64,000 bases of DNA, taken from contig CM055075.1 in the NCBI GenBank assembly GCA_029204045.2, positions 22,874,491-22,938,490 of the forward strand, read 5' to 3'. The number at the start of each line of letters is the position of its first letter. Within the stretch, counting starts at the first letter, position 1. A program made the position numbers and the translations under genes. Below, piece by piece: positions 1-11,400 of the stretch. The notes beneath the pieces were generated by a model. The model searched no databases. It worked only from the letters and a program-made list of their open reading frames with translations, and had not been told where the DNA came from. Source of the DNA: Tillandsia leiboldiana. Taxonomy: Eukaryota; Streptophyta; Magnoliopsida; Poales; Bromeliaceae.

Positions 1-1151
1 AGCACTTAGAGGTGAAAAACTTTGCTTGAGGGGGCTCGGGCAGAGAGTGAGAGGGTTGAGAGAAAAAGGCAAAGGAAGGGGGCTCGGGTTGCCTTTAAAT
101 AGGCTGAGGAAACAATTGGGATAATTCCCAATAAGTCCCGAGTTTCGGGCGCCCGGAAATTTCCGGGCGCGCACAGTGCGGCCCGGCCCACAACTTTCGG
201 GCGCGCACAGTGCGGCCCGGTCCACCACACAGTCCAGCCCATTACTCCCCTGGGCCCCCACTGCACCCGGTGCACCTGCGCCAGCGAATGGCGACGCGAC
301 ACGTGGCCCGGCAACCCGTGCACCACGCACGTCGCGCCGTGGACCGCGCACGTCGCGGCTGACCCGGGCCGTACGGCCACCTGCCCCGCCGTACGGCCAC
401 CTGCCCCCGGCCACCCACTCCACCGGTTGCGTGGACCGGGAGCACAGCACCGAACCAATAACCTCACGCCACGTGTCCACCCGGTCCACCGTGCACCCGG
501 ACCAAATTCCGTGGACCGCGTCTGCAGCACCGGCCAACCGCAAAGCGCCACGTGGCCCGCCCCACGGCGCACGACCTCCGCGGTGGACCGCGCGCCTGCC
601 CGCGCTCCCGGGCGCCTGCCCGCGCCCTGCCCGCGCCCTGTGCCGCAGCCTGCCGCCTGCCCGAGGCGGCGCCGCCACCCGCCGGCGCTGCCCGCCGCCG
701 CCGGCGATCGCCGGAAACACTGTTCCGGCGTGAACAGTAACCGCAGCCCAAAAATAGTAAGTAAATAGCCCATCTTGACCGTTTTCGCGCTGATTCCAAA
801 AACGACGTCCATTTTGCCAAATTCCAAACCTATAATTTGCCGGAGGCTCCCGCAAACCCCAAAAACTGCCAAAACTTCCGGGAGCCCGCTTTTGGGTATC
901 CGGACTCAGAATTAAGCAAACAAAAAGCCATTTCCAAGCGTTTTTCCGCACTGAACCCAAATCCACCCTCTGTTTGGCCAAAATCCTTTCCTAAAATTCG
1001 GCAAAAGCAGCCGAAGGCCAATACAGCCAACCAAAGCTCACCGGGTCCATCTCTTGTGTCCAAATAGGCGCGCGAACACCGCCGACAAGCCACGTAGGCT
1101 TCCAGAAGCTGCTGGTCACACTGAAGAAGCCCAGCAAAGGTCTGGGTCACA
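1..1151 (-). repeat. LTR fragment L (A/B-type gypsy LTR), one end only
   Basis: The order of blocks matches the distal part of the LTRs at 8440-12503 and 25147-26446: a TATA-like site, a GC-rich stretch with CACGTG boxes and GTGGACCGCG blocks, then the block with GCCGGAGGCTCC and CCAGAAGCTGC, ending in GGTCACA at 1151. The other end lies outside the window. Sense is minus, by analogy with A and B. It appears to interrupt LTR J, which starts immediately to the right without its own terminus. The exact family is inferred and the two sides cannot be compared for a target duplication. Confidence 0.7.
94..101 (-). promoter_or_regulatory. TATA-like box of LTR L
   Basis: Minus-strand TATTTAAA inside the near-palindrome GCCTTTAAATAGGC. 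The same context occurs in the LTRs of E (49368-49375 and 56616-56623), and B has TATAAATA at the matching place. CACGTG boxes at 300, 470 and 549 lie about 200-450 bases upstream on the minus strand. Confidence 0.55.
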
Positions 1152-1429
1152 ACATTTTCCCTCTTAGGTTCCTTCGTTCGGCGGCTAGGGTTTTTAAGAG
1201 TCGCTACGAGAGGGAAAAAGAGAAAAGAAAAAAAACGGGACCCAACCCCTTTTTCGCTCTCGTTACGACCGACGGCGGGGCATACGGGAGAGGGACGGGG
1301 GTTTCTTGCTCGCGGGATCAACCGGACAACGATAGGACGATCCTCTTCTTCTCTTTTCCCGGCGGATCGAAGGTGAGTTTTTCCGTTAGGTTTTTGGTTT
1401 TGCGTTTCGGGGTGGAGTTTTCGCGGAGG

Positions 1430-2260
1430 GGGGTTGCCGCCGCCGCCGCCGGGCCGGCCGCAGGAGGGGCGCCGCGCGGGCACCACCCGCAGGCGGGCAC
1501 CGCGCGGACAGATGCCGCGCGGGCCACCTGCAGGCGGGGCACCGCGCGGCAGACGCGTCGCGCGGGCACCGCCCACAGGTGGGCACCGCGCGGACAGGTG
1601 CCGCGCGGGCCGCCTGTAGGCGGGGCACCGCGCGGCAGGGGCGCCACGCGGGCACCGCCCGCAGGCGTGCACCGCGCGGGCAGGTGCCGCGCGGGCCGCC
1701 TGCAGGCAGGGCACCGCGCGGCAGGGGTGCTGCGCGGGCACCGCCCGCAGGCGGGCACCGCGTTGACAGATGCCGCGCGGGCCGCCTGCAGGCGGGGCAC
1801 CGCGCGGCGGACGCGCCGCGCGGGCACCGCCCGCAGGCGGGCACCGCCCGCAGGCGGGCACCGCACGGACAGGTGCCGCGCGGGCCGCCTGCAGGCGGGG
1901 CACCGCGCGGCAGGGGCGCCGCGCGGGCACTGCCCGCAGGCGGGCACCGCGCGGACAGGTGCCGCGCGGGCCGCCTGCAGGCGGGGCACCGCGCGGCAGG
2001 GGCGCCGCGCGGGCACCGTCCGCAGGCGGGCACCGCGCGGCAGGGGCACCGCGCGGGCACCGCCCGCAGGCGAGCACCGCCCGCAGGCGGGCACCGCGCG
2101 GACAGGTGCCGCGCGGGCCGCCTGCAGGCGGGGCTCCGCGCCGTGCGGGCGCTGCCTGCACGAGTCCACCGCGCGGGCTGGGGCCGCGCGGGCCGCCTGC
2201 AGGCTGCACGCCGCATGGCAAGCGCGCCGCACGGGTCGGTGCCGTGCGGGGAACTTCGCC
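1430..2260. repeat. GC-rich minisatellite, unit about 87 bp
   Basis: Diverged tandem copies marked by GACAGRTGCCGCGCGGGCC begin near 1505, 1592, 1678, 1764, 1865, 1952 and 2099, with spacings of 86, 87 or 101 and one larger gap. Each unit contains CCTGCAGG and GGGCACCGCGCGG blocks. The stretch is open in several frames on both strands only because it lacks A and T, so the long reading frames here are not genes. Confidence 0.85.
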
Positions 2261-2482
2261 GCGCGGAGTCCTGGGATCGCGTCGGGTCTCCCGTTTTCGA
2301 TGTTTTAATCGACGTTTGGCGTTAGTCACCTAGTCTTAGCTTTCTATCGTTCCTTCAGGGGCGCGGGACGACGCAAGCTCGGCAGACGTGCAACCGCGGA
2401 CGAACCGATCGCCTGTCCTCTTTCAAGGTGGGTACTTTCGCCAAGGTTAATTGGGTAAGGGCGTACAGATGTAAGGTGTTAG

Positions 2483-2740
2483 CATGAGCGAAGGTGTTTC
2501 TCCTTTAAGTTATTTCTCATGAGCAAAGGTGTTTTCTTCTTTAAGTTATTCTTCATGAGCAAAGGTGTCTTCTTCTTTAAGTTAATCCTCATGAGCAAAG
2601 GTGTTTTCTTCTTTAAGTTAATCTTCATGAGCAAAGGTGTTCTCTTCTTTAAGCTAATCCTCATGAGCAAAGGTGTTTTCTTCCTTAAGTTAATCTTCAT
2701 GAGCAAAGGTGTTTTTCCTTCTAAGTTATCCTTTATAAGC
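2483..2740. repeat. Tandem repeat, 36-bp unit, about seven copies
   Basis: Units start with CATGAGCAAAGGTG at 2483, 2518, 2554, 2590, 2626, 2662 and 2698 (period 35, then 36). Each continues into a TTCTTCTTTAAGTTAATC-like tail. Because 36 is a multiple of three, both strands stay open. The array lies inside LTR J and is absent at the matching place in C. Confidence 0.9.
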
Positions 2741-3446
2741 AATGCTGACCCCGCTTTTACTTCATTCGATTTATCATCTATACATATCTGGTTATAAGGC
2801 TCTGGTTTTACTACACGCACACCGGCGGTTTGGCCACCGCGAGGGTGTGCTTTTCCGGAAAAGTGGTACGTTGACCCGTGTACCCCACGCGACGATGGCG
2901 TTAGGAATGGGGGCCCTCATGGGTGGAGGGTGTGAGCGGTGACGCCGAGGCTGGTGCTCGGCGGCCGAGACAGATGCTCGGCAGAGGGGGGCACCGGGGC
3001 AGGGGCCCGGTGCGGTGTTCGGGAATGGTGCCCGGTTTTTGTTTGGTGCAGGATATGACCATTGTTGACGGTGTATGAGGGGTGACGGTTGCTCTGGTTA
3101 CAGTGGTTTGCTTTATTTTAGCTTTCTTTTGCTCATTATGATATTTCTAGTCACTGACTTCCCACTCCGTGACAGGTTCGTCCAGGGGCGAGTGCTAGGG
3201 CACCGGTGAGGCCGCGAGGGTGCCGTTCTGATTTTTAGTGACTTCAGATACAGTGACTCTTCTTTCCCTTTTCTTTTATTACTCATGCTAGCTAGTTGTG
3301 GATTGCGACACCCCCGTGGGGTCGAAGTGGATGTTGCCTCTTCCCTTTTTCGAATAAACGAATGATTGTTACATTCTTTCTTACTTGGCCATTTTAAACA
3401 ATGAAAAGCAAAGAAAACCGTTTGCGAAAACTACTTTTAAAACGTG

Positions 3447-3650
3447 GGTGTCGTGTGGGCACCGGATTTTACAAACCTTATGGAGTTTATGTGTTTGCGA
3501 ACTGTTTTCACAAAATTCGGCATCGAGTGGGTGCCGTTTTTAAACCCTGTGGATTTATGTGGATTTCAAACGGTCTTTCCTAAAACGATGGCATCGTGTG
3601 GGTGCCGCTTTCAAAACCTTGTGATTATTTATCCTTTCAAAACCTTGGCC
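3447..3650. repeat. Short diverged tandem repeat, about 72 bp, in LTR J
   Basis: Three diverged copies carry GTGTCGTGTGGGCACCG or GGCATCGWGTGGGTGCCG near 3447, 3520 and 3590. Each is followed by a CAAAACCT/AAACCCTG block and TGGATTTATGT-like sequence. C's LTRs hold one copy of the equivalent block. Confidence 0.6.
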
Positions 3651-3938
3651 TCTATGTTCTATGTGAATACTAGAATGTCATGTGAGTTGTTTGGTTGTAT
3701 GTGTACGAGACCCCAACTGATGTGGTTAGAGATTGTATGTGCTACACCTTGTGAGACACTTTGTGATTGAAACGCCGTGCATATACAAAGGAGACTCTGC
3801 CCGTTTGCAGAGTGAATTTGTGTATGCGGCGGGTCTGGACACGCACCGGGGAGCATTGGTTTACAAAAAAAATACATGGCTGAATTAGGGGCATCGGTGG
3901 CTCCTCTTCCGCGCGATTCGAACCCCCGGGGCGTGACA

Positions 3939-4769
3939 GCAGTGCCCCGCGCGGGCAAGCGCTGGCGGTGCCCGGGCCCCCGCTGGTGGCCTTGTGCCCG
4001 CAGCGCGGCAGTGCCCCGCACGGCCAAGCTGCCGGCGTGCGGCCCCGCGCTGCGCGGCTAGGCATGCGACTAGGGCATCCGGCGGTGGCGTGATGGCGGC
4101 GCGGCTAGGGCATCGTGGCGGCGGTGTGGTGGCGGCGCCACCGTTAGCACCAACAAAAACATCCGCCGAAATGCCCGAGGTAGTAAACAACGTACTAAAC
4201 GAAAACACCAAAACAAACAATCGTAAACTAACGGGGTAAGCTAACTTGGTAAGATCGGAACAGACGGTACGATCCTGTCTTCCGGTGACGTTGGTGCTCC
4301 TGGATTCGTCCCCCGGCGTTGGCGTCGTCTCCGATCTTGGTCCCCGGCACCACGAGAAGGAAGAAGAAGGAAAGAGGAAACCCTAATCCGGGAAGCGGTA
4401 AATTCTAAGATTTCTTTTCGTGTACGTACTAACCCAAAACTACGGTATAAATAAAAAGGGAAAAATCCCAACCGACTTCTCGATAGGTGTGCCACCTACG
4501 CAACATATCAAAATAGCCGGCGCGGATTTTGATGCACCAAAGCTTTAACGCGTTTCTAACTTAACTGATAGACCCGTTAACATAAAAAGCTCATTCCGGG
4601 AGATCCATACGTCGGATTTCCCCTCCGATCGCGTCGTTAGACCTCGCTTGATGAGCTCTACCAAAAGCTAGTGTTAACACCCAAAAACTCATAAAAGAGT
4701 AATACCAAAAAAACTAACTTTATTCAAAAACCAAAGTTGAATAAGACAAAGTAACTACGTGCCATTACA
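3939..4769 (-). repeat. 3' LTR remnant of D
   Basis: The right edge ends CCATTACA at 4769, matching C's LTR end TCATTACA. In between are a GC-rich stretch (3945-4140) and the block GGGAGATCCATACGTCGGATT (near 4600), the counterpart of C's 33285-33305. The left portion is missing or lies beyond LTR J. Confidence 0.6.
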
Positions 4770-4782
4770 TCACATCCCCCTT
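4770..4782 (-). other. Polypurine tract of D
   Basis: Minus strand AAGGGGGATGTGA lies directly before the TGTAATGG start of the LTR. This is the expected position for priming plus-strand DNA synthesis. Confidence 0.55.
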
Positions 4783-4805
4783 AAAAGAAGTTTCGTCCCC
4801 GAAAC

Positions 4806-5249
4806 TTAACCACTACCTTCGACAAATAATTCCAGAAAACGCTCCCTCATGTCCGATTCTAATTCCCAAGTAGCTTCGCTCTCCTCATGATTGCTACAAT
4901 GCACCTTTACGTAGGGAATCGATCGATTGCACAACCTCTTGTCTTCACGTGCCAAGATCAGCATCGGAGTTTCGTCAAAGCTCAAATCCTCCCGAAGCTC
5001 AATTGCTGAAGCGCTAATGATATGCGACGGAACGGAAAGGTACTTATGGAGTATTGACACATGAAAGACACTGTGCACCCGATCGAGATTTGGCGGCAAA
5101 GCCAATCGATAAGCTACCGGACCGATGTGTTCCAAGATCTCAAATGGTCCAACAAACCGCGGGCTCAACTTGCCACGCAAACCGAACCGTTTGATCCCCT
5201 TGGATGGCGAAACCTGGAGCAACACATGCTCCCCGACCTGAAACTCCAA
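4806..5249 (-). pseudogene. D pol: integrase C-terminus and chromodomain
   Basis: A 147-residue open frame. The first part, with VGEHVLLQVSPSKGI and GKLSPRFVGPFEIL, is the integrase C-terminal region of chromoviruses. The end, with IPYVKVHCSNHEESEATWEL, is the chromodomain that is thought to guide integration to certain chromatin. It ends about 40 bases before the LTR, the usual place. Position and motif match C at 33513-33854. The frame itself is open, but the rest of D is broken, so I call it part of a pseudogene. Confidence 0.85.
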
Positions 5250-5288
5250 GTCACGACGCCTCCGGTCCGCGTAACTCTTCTGCCGACT

Positions 5289-6092
5289 CTAGGCGGTCAA
5301 CAACCGCTGCCTGATAATGCGCACCTTTGCTTCAGTCTCTTCCACCAAATCTGGACCCAAAAGTTTCTGCTCGCCCAAATCATCCCAACAAATAGGGGAT
5401 CGACACCGACGCCCATACAAAGCTTCGTACGACGCCATCTGAATACTCGTCTGGTAGCTGTTGTTGTAGGCAAACTCAAATAGCGGCAAGAAGCGAAACC
5501 ATCCCTCACCAAAGTCAAGTACGCAAGCTCGGAGCATATCTTTGAGAATTTGGATCACCCGCTCTGACTGTCCGTCACTCTGGGGATGGAAGGCTGTGCT
5601 GAAATGAAGTTTGGTCCCCAAAGCCTGCTGCAAAGTCTGCCAAAAGTTCGACACAAACCGAGTGTCTCTGTCGGAAGTGATCGATGCCGGTACACCGTAT
5701 AACCTCACAACCTCATTGATGTAAAGTTGCGCTAAACGATCCCATGACCACGTCGTGTGTATAGGCAAGAAACGTGCCGATTTCGTCAGTCGGTCTACCA
5801 TGACCCAAACCACATCGTGACCATGCTACGATCGTGGGAGGCCGGTGACAAAGTCAATCGTGATCCGCTCCCACTTCCACTCAGGTATTGGAAGTGGGTG
5901 CAATTTCCCTGCTGGGCGTTGGTGCTCAGCCTTCACCTGTTGACAAACTAGGCACTGCGCCACATAACGTGTCACGCCCTTCTTCATGTTGGGCCACCAG
6001 AAGGTTTTCTTAAGATCCTTGTACATCTTGGTGCCCCCAGGATGTACTATGTAAGGGGAACAGTGTACCTCCGCTAAAATTACCTCCTTCAT
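5289..6092 (-). pseudogene. D pol: integrase zinc-binding and catalytic core
   Basis: Two nearly adjacent frames. From 6092 down to 5826 is the HHCC-type zinc-binding region (HCSPYIVHPGGTKMYKDL, then CLVCQQVKAEHQRPAGKL), ending at the first catalytic aspartate in TIDFVTGLPRS. A stop separates it from 5813-5289, which holds VDRLTKSARFLPIHTTW, the second aspartate in ITSDRDTRFVS and the glutamate in QSDGQSERVI. That gives a full D, D, E set. It continues to YGRRCRSPICWDDLGE and stops at 5289, just before the chromodomain frame. It is recognisable but interrupted by stops. Confidence 0.85.
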
Positions 6093-6272
6093 ACCCGTCT
6101 GGTCGGGTACACATAACCGTCCTCGGAACCGTAGAGAGTTGTCTGCTTCGATTGAAAAGTCGCCCTCCTGATCTTATGTGATCCAGCCCCGCACAAGCTG
6201 CAGTTGTGCATCCGTCTTTTGCCCCTCCAGGATTCGCTCAAACAGAGTAGGTTTGACCACAAGAGCCAACAG

Positions 6273-7111
6273 TCATGCAACCGTGCCCTCCGGCACAACC
6301 TCCAATCCCAAACGTTGGAAATCCGCAACTAACCCATCCTGTTGGGTAACCGCCCTTACCGTTAGCTCTTCTGTCTGACCCTTTCTGCTCAGGGCATCCG
6401 CCACAACATTCGCCTTTCCTGGATGATATTGGATAGCCAAGTTGTAGTCCTTCAACAATTCCAACCAACGCCTTTATCGCAGATTCAAATCTTTCTGAGT
6501 GAACAAATATTTAAGGCTCTGGTGATCCGTAAAAACGTCGCAATGTACTCCATAAAGGTAATGCCTCCAGAGTTTCAAGGCGAAAACAACAGCTGCAAGC
6601 TCAAGATCATGGGTGGGATAGTTCCGCTCATAATCCTTGAGCTGTCTGGACGCATAAGCTATTACTCTCTCCTACTGCATCAGTACACTACCCAGACCGT
6701 TTCGCGAAGTGTCGTAGTAAACTACAGCATCCTCACCTGGTCTCGATAGCGCTGGCACAGGTGCCTGGATCAACCTATTCTTGAATTCCTCAAAGCTCTC
6801 CACACAAATTTCTCCCCCTTCCGAGTTAAGTGGTTCAAAGGTGTGGTGATTTTCGAAAAGCCTTCCACAATACGTCTATAATACCCGGCCAAACCCAGGA
6901 AACTACGGATTTCAGTCATCGTAGTCGGTCGGGGCCAGTCAGTTACCGACCCCGCCCACAAATGACCCTCATGCTCCTCTTCCATACGAGAATAAAATAG
7001 GATATCAACGATAAGGACCACCACGAACAGGTCCAGGCAGGGCCTGGAAACTCCATTCATCATATCCATACAAGCTGCTGGGGCGTTTATAAGTCCAAAA
7101 GGCATAACCGT
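6273..7111 (-). pseudogene. D pol: partial reverse transcriptase and RNase H, degraded
   Basis: Starting from 7111 the frame gives MPFGLINAPAACMDMMN and then VVVLIVDILFYSR, where functional relatives (C at 35747-36457, B at 26077-26688) have VVVFIDDILVYSR. The catalytic aspartate pair is therefore altered. After EEHEGHL the sequence jumps to SVTDWPRPTTMTEIRSFLGL, so about 50 codons are deleted. RNase H between 6770 and 6464 is shifted in frame and only its tail (HPGKANVVADALSRKGQ, 6273-6464) is clean. Confidence 0.8.
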
Positions 7112-7509
7112 ATAGAGGCGGGCACTCCATGTAACCTCACTACCTTATCCAAATATAGCTGGGCCAGCCGCTCGAGTGACCAAGTAGTCTGCATCGGGAA
7201 AAAGTTGGCGGACTTGGTGAGTTAATCCACAACTACCCAAATAGCATCTGCTCCTCCCTGTGCCCTCGGCAATCCAACCAAAAAGTCCATCGTAATATGG
7301 TCCCATTTCCACTCAAGAATCAGGAGACTCTGCAACTTGCCAGCTGGCACCCGATGCTCAGCTTTTACCTGCTGGCAAGTTAAACACTGAGCTACAAAGC
7401 TCCCGATATCCCTCTTCATGTCGTTCCACCAAAAGTATGCCTTGAGGTCCTTATACATCTTAGTCCCACCAGGATGAAGGGTATAAGGTGTATAATGGGC
7501 CTCTCTCAA
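7112..7509 (-). pseudogene. B pol: integrase N-terminal half, cut by fusion to D
   Basis: The frame gives EAHYTPYTLHPGGTKMYKDL, CLTCQQVKAEHRVPAGKL and the first catalytic aspartate in ITMDFLVGLPRAQ. A stop follows VVVD near 7222. After it come LTKSANFFPMQTTW and VVRLHGVPASI, and then the sequence switches at 7111/7112 to D's RT. The second aspartate and the glutamate of the catalytic core are absent. Confidence 0.85.
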
Positions 7510-7548
7510 AATCTGCTATCTGATCTTGGAATCCACTGGCACACAAAC

Positions 7549-8439
7549 TCAGTCCCTGTACCTCAGTACTCCCGAAGTATCCACTACAAAGTCCCCGGTC
7601 TGATCGCTCGGAATCTGATCTCTAATCTTGGTCAAGTGGGGGTCCTCACTCTGTCTTTCTCTGATCCTGTCCAGCAGAGTGGGCTGCACGACTAAAGACG
7701 TCAGTCTAGCAGAGACCCCAGGGGACACAACCTCTAGCTCGAGTCGCCTCATCACCTCTAGTAATGGCGCCTGGTCTGTGATCAACATAGACAAGCTCTG
7801 CACAGCTCTCCTACTCAAAGCATCTGCAACCACATTAGCCTTGCCAGGATGGTAAAGGATATCCACATCATAATCCTTCAGCAGCTCCAACCACCTGCGC
7901 TGCCTCAGATTTAGCTATTTCTGCGTGAACAGATACTTTAGGCTTTTGTGGTCAGTATAAATCTCATAGTGCTCCCCATACAGATAGTGACGCCATAACT
8001 TCAGTGCAAATACCACTACAACAAGCTCTAAGTCATGAGTAGGGTAATTCTTCTCATAATCCTTAAGCTGTTGCGACGCATAAGCAATTACCCTACCCTC
8101 CTGCATCAGCACGCATCCAAGTCCACTGTGCGACGCATCACTATAGATCACATATCCTTTTCCCATAACGGGGAGGGAAAGGATAGGAGTTGTCATCAAT
8201 CTGCTCTTTAGTTCATCGAAGCTCCTCTAGCAATCCTCACTCCACAGAAACTTAATTCCCTTACGAGTCAAGCGAGTGAGGGGTGTGGAGAGCTTACTAA
8301 AGACTTCCACGAACCGACGGTAGTATCCAGCTAAGCCCATGAAGCTGCGTACCTCGGTAACCGTCGTCGGTCAGGGCCAATCCCGGATTGCCTCAATCTT
8401 CGCCGGATCCACTACCACACCTACAGCGGAAATCACATA
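7549..8439 (-). pseudogene. B pol: end of RT and RNase H
   Basis: Just left of LTR A the frame continues RT with a GHVISA-like sequence and FMGLAGYYRRFVE, with stops. From 8199 to 7915 it is RNase H: catalytic aspartate in YSDASHSGLGC, THDLELVVVVFALKLWRHYL with the glutamate, and YTDHKSLKYLFTQK. A stop follows, then a connection region (7890-7549) with ELLKDYDVDILYHPGKANVV and ADALSRR. It is the downstream continuation of the RT at 26447-27665 across the 18-kb insertion of A. Confidence 0.85.
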
Positions 8440-11400
8440 TGTCACGCCCCGGGTGTAAACCAGAACCCGGGCCCGTCCACAGATCCGCCGTGCACACGGT
8501 ATTTTCCGTGTACACGAAGCGCCAGTAACCTGCTCAGATATAAGAGAGATAATAAAAGAGCAATAAAAACAGAGCTGAACTAAAACTAATACATCTCAGA
8601 CTGAAGCTGGAAATAAAATACAATACATCTGTACATAAATGATACATCAGTCTCTCCCAGCTCACAAAATATATACAACCTGCTGGCGAAAGCCAGTCCC
8701 AAAAGTAAAAGTACAACCGTCTGAGGAAACATGGGTACACCAACAGTCCAGCTAACACGCTCATCCTGCCTCGAGATCTACCTACTCAGCCGTCCTCTCT
8801 CCTCGACCCGCCACTGAAAGCCCAGTAGCACCCGCAGAAGACACTGCAAAACAAGGGAGAAGAAAAAGAGGAAAGATGAATGGGGGTGAGAACTACTAGT
8901 AAACCAGTAGCCTCCCCTAGTGGGTAAAACCTCAACTCTGACACGCCCACTAGGTCTACCAGAGGCAAAGGAAATGAAAGTGGTATGCTATAGATATGAC
9001 TACTGACGAAAAGCTACCACTAGTATGCCTCTAAATACTGAGCTAAGAGAATAGCTGAATGTATGCATCAGAATACAAGTGCCTGCCTGAATAAACCCAA
9101 TCTGACCACCAGTAAACACTGGTACTGTCTGCTGTGCCTGCCAAATCGGGTATGCCAGCCTACGCATAACACCGATAGGGAAAAGGAGCCCCAAGGACTC
9201 AAAGCCTGTATAATGCGCACTCCGGAGTGGCACTCGAGGGGAGCGACCCACACGAGTAAAGCATCTCAGTATCCAGTAACATGAGTATCATAAATCAGCA
9301 GAACTGGATCATGACTCTGATCAAAGTGGGAAAACCTATCCACTAAAGAAAGACCCGATCTCAACCTGATGCAAGATAGACAATTAGTGGGAAACTCCAT
9401 CCACTAGAGACCTGATACCCAATCTGATGCATAAGCAACCTCCAGTCAACCGCCCAAGGTCCGGGGTTGCCGCAATACCCTGCCATCAAGCCTGCCTGTC
9501 CCAAAACCCAAGATCCTGACTACACTATCCCCAAACCCCCTGCTCGCGCACGAGCTACAAATACCCTGAGCCTCAAATGAAAGGAGAAAAGAATAATAAA
9601 AAGGTTTCTCCTATGTCAATTCCAGCATGATAGTGTAGCAGAAAAAGGTGGCCTATCTAGGTGACCATACAAGCATGCAAATGTCCCAAGATGATACAAA
9701 ATAAAACAGATGTCGATAACCTTTATAATGTTAGAGCATGTAGAGAACAGTATGAGAATAGTAAATATGAGATAGCCTGTGCCTGCCTATGCCACATACC
9801 CAGAGCCCACAAATCATTGATTAGCCTTATCCTTTAACATGACGCTGCTGTTCTACAATCATAATCCCCAATCATGCAAGTTCTAACAATATCTGTTTAA
9901 TCACAATAAGCCTGCCATTGCCACACATAAAGTGCATTTATCCTTTTAATCAAAGAAGCTACTCAAATGCCTAGCGGGTAATCAAAAGAAGAAGGGTTAA
10001 CAACCACACCCATAATGACAATCCTGACCCAGATCCGACATCCGGTCAACCGCCTACTATCCGCAATAGATGCAATATCCCAAAAGCTAAAATCCAAGCC
10101 CCGGCTACACTATGCCGATCCCTGCTCAAACCCGAGCAACAAATAGCCGCCTGCCTAAGGAATAGGGGAAGAAGAGACAATAGGGTTCCTCCTAAGTCAG
10201 TCCCAAACATATGGTGTAGCGATCAGAAATGGTTTAACTAGATATCCCTGAAATCAAGCCTATCTCCTCATGGAAGAAAGAAGGGGAGTGACAATTAGTG
10301 GTTCACCATGTGTACCAAGTAATAACTCCACCTGGGTGTAATCATCATGCTAAATCATAATCCAACCACACATGTCCATAACCTGGTAATCACCCTCACA
10401 TGAATCATCCACCTATGCCTGTCCAAAAATCCTCAAGTGGTACCCTCCCACAAGACGCCTCACAATATCACAATATGAAAGTACATCCCCCTCCCTCATG
10501 CAAGGTTAAATGCTAAAACGATGTCCATGAAGCATGTATAAGTTCCAACATGTCAAGTTTCCAATATAATGTTTTCCATATGATAGGCTCACAATTATCC
10601 AGTTAAGCATGCATGTCCATTAGGTGACCATTCAACATGTTCAATAAAGGGGATCACTCTAATATTCCTAGTGGGTACATCAGAAAAGAGGAGTAAAGCA
10701 ACCACCCACCTGGAATTGCGCAACCCAAGGCTGTCCAATATCTCTTTTTCACGCCACAAGTCCAAACAGATAAGCCGCCGCGATCACTGTTCACAATTAC
10801 CCCAAAACATGCAATTAAACATACAATTATCCTCAAAACATGCTATTCCAGTAATCAGTCCAGAGTTGAGCCTTTTTCACCTGCGAGTTGTGCACAGAAA
10901 ATTCCCAAAAATATACCGTCGCGATCCTCGCGACGAGCCGGTCGAAACGAGTACCTGCACGCTCAAATCCGAGTTTCCTACACTGAGATATAAATTCGGC
11001 AAGGGGACTATCCCAAAGAACTCTGTACTGTAAATTTCAGCACCAAATACTGAAATAATGCCTTTTTCACCTTCGGGGAAAATCTAGAAAAATCTAGGAA
11101 AATTTTAGGATGTTCCTTGCGATGTGTAGATGCAAAATGCCTTTTGAATCACCTCAATCCGATGTCCGGTTGCGGAGATATCGCTGAAAGATCAAACCGC
11201 TGTCCAAAACTCCATCACAGCAAATGGTGTCACAGTAAACTCAGGAAAACTCCTCGAAAAATGTGAAACGAGGGGAAACAGGATATACCAATATTAAATC
11301 TCTGTCAGTCGCCGTTCCAATGGCGCAAGAATCGCCGGAAAATGTGATCGGGGTAGGCCGGGAGAGCTCTCACATTGAAATGCGACGAAAGGGATACACC

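Larger units (their letters stand above)
1152..3938 (+). repeat. LTR J (C-type chromovirus LTR), plus orientation, 5' end missing
   Basis: The reverse complement follows the LTRs of element C (31058-33470, 38224-40661) block by block. Shared blocks are a donor-like GGTGAGT (1372-1378), a GC-rich array, an AAGGTGGGTAC block (near 2424), the block with GGCGGTTTGGCCACCG (2823), a CACTGACTTCCC block (3155), and a terminal block with ATATACAAAGGAGACTCTG (3781). It ends in GGGGCGTGACA at 3938, the mirror of C's TGTCACGCCCC start. About the first 300 bases of a full C-type LTR are missing on the left, where LTR L abuts. No internal region is seen, so it is a solo or truncated LTR, probably inserted in the LTR of D. 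Confidence 0.7.
3939..7111 (-). mobile_element. Gypsy element D (Tekay/Del-like chromovirus), truncated
   Basis: Reading right to left: partial RT, RNase H, integrase, chromodomain, polypurine tract and a 3' LTR remnant, which is the normal chromovirus order. The 5' LTR, gag, protease and most of RT are missing. At 7111/7112 the RT fragment joins the integrase of element B. Many in-frame stops and a changed RT active site show that it is dead. Confidence 0.8.

Noticed and set aside
830..2329. 499-codon minus-strand open frame, and overlapping frames on both strands
   Set aside because: It spans an LTR junction and a GC-rich minisatellite. Peptides are Ala/Arg/Pro/Gly repeats in every frame, a base-composition effect with no domain.
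2483..2740. Regular 36-bp repeats resembling a CRISPR array
   Set aside because: The units are contiguous and diverged, with no unique spacers, and they lie in a plant LTR.
8534..9251. Open frames of 60-83 codons repeated at 16068-16785
   Set aside because: They recur because both are LTR copies. They show no known domain and the frames are not conserved in B's related LTR.
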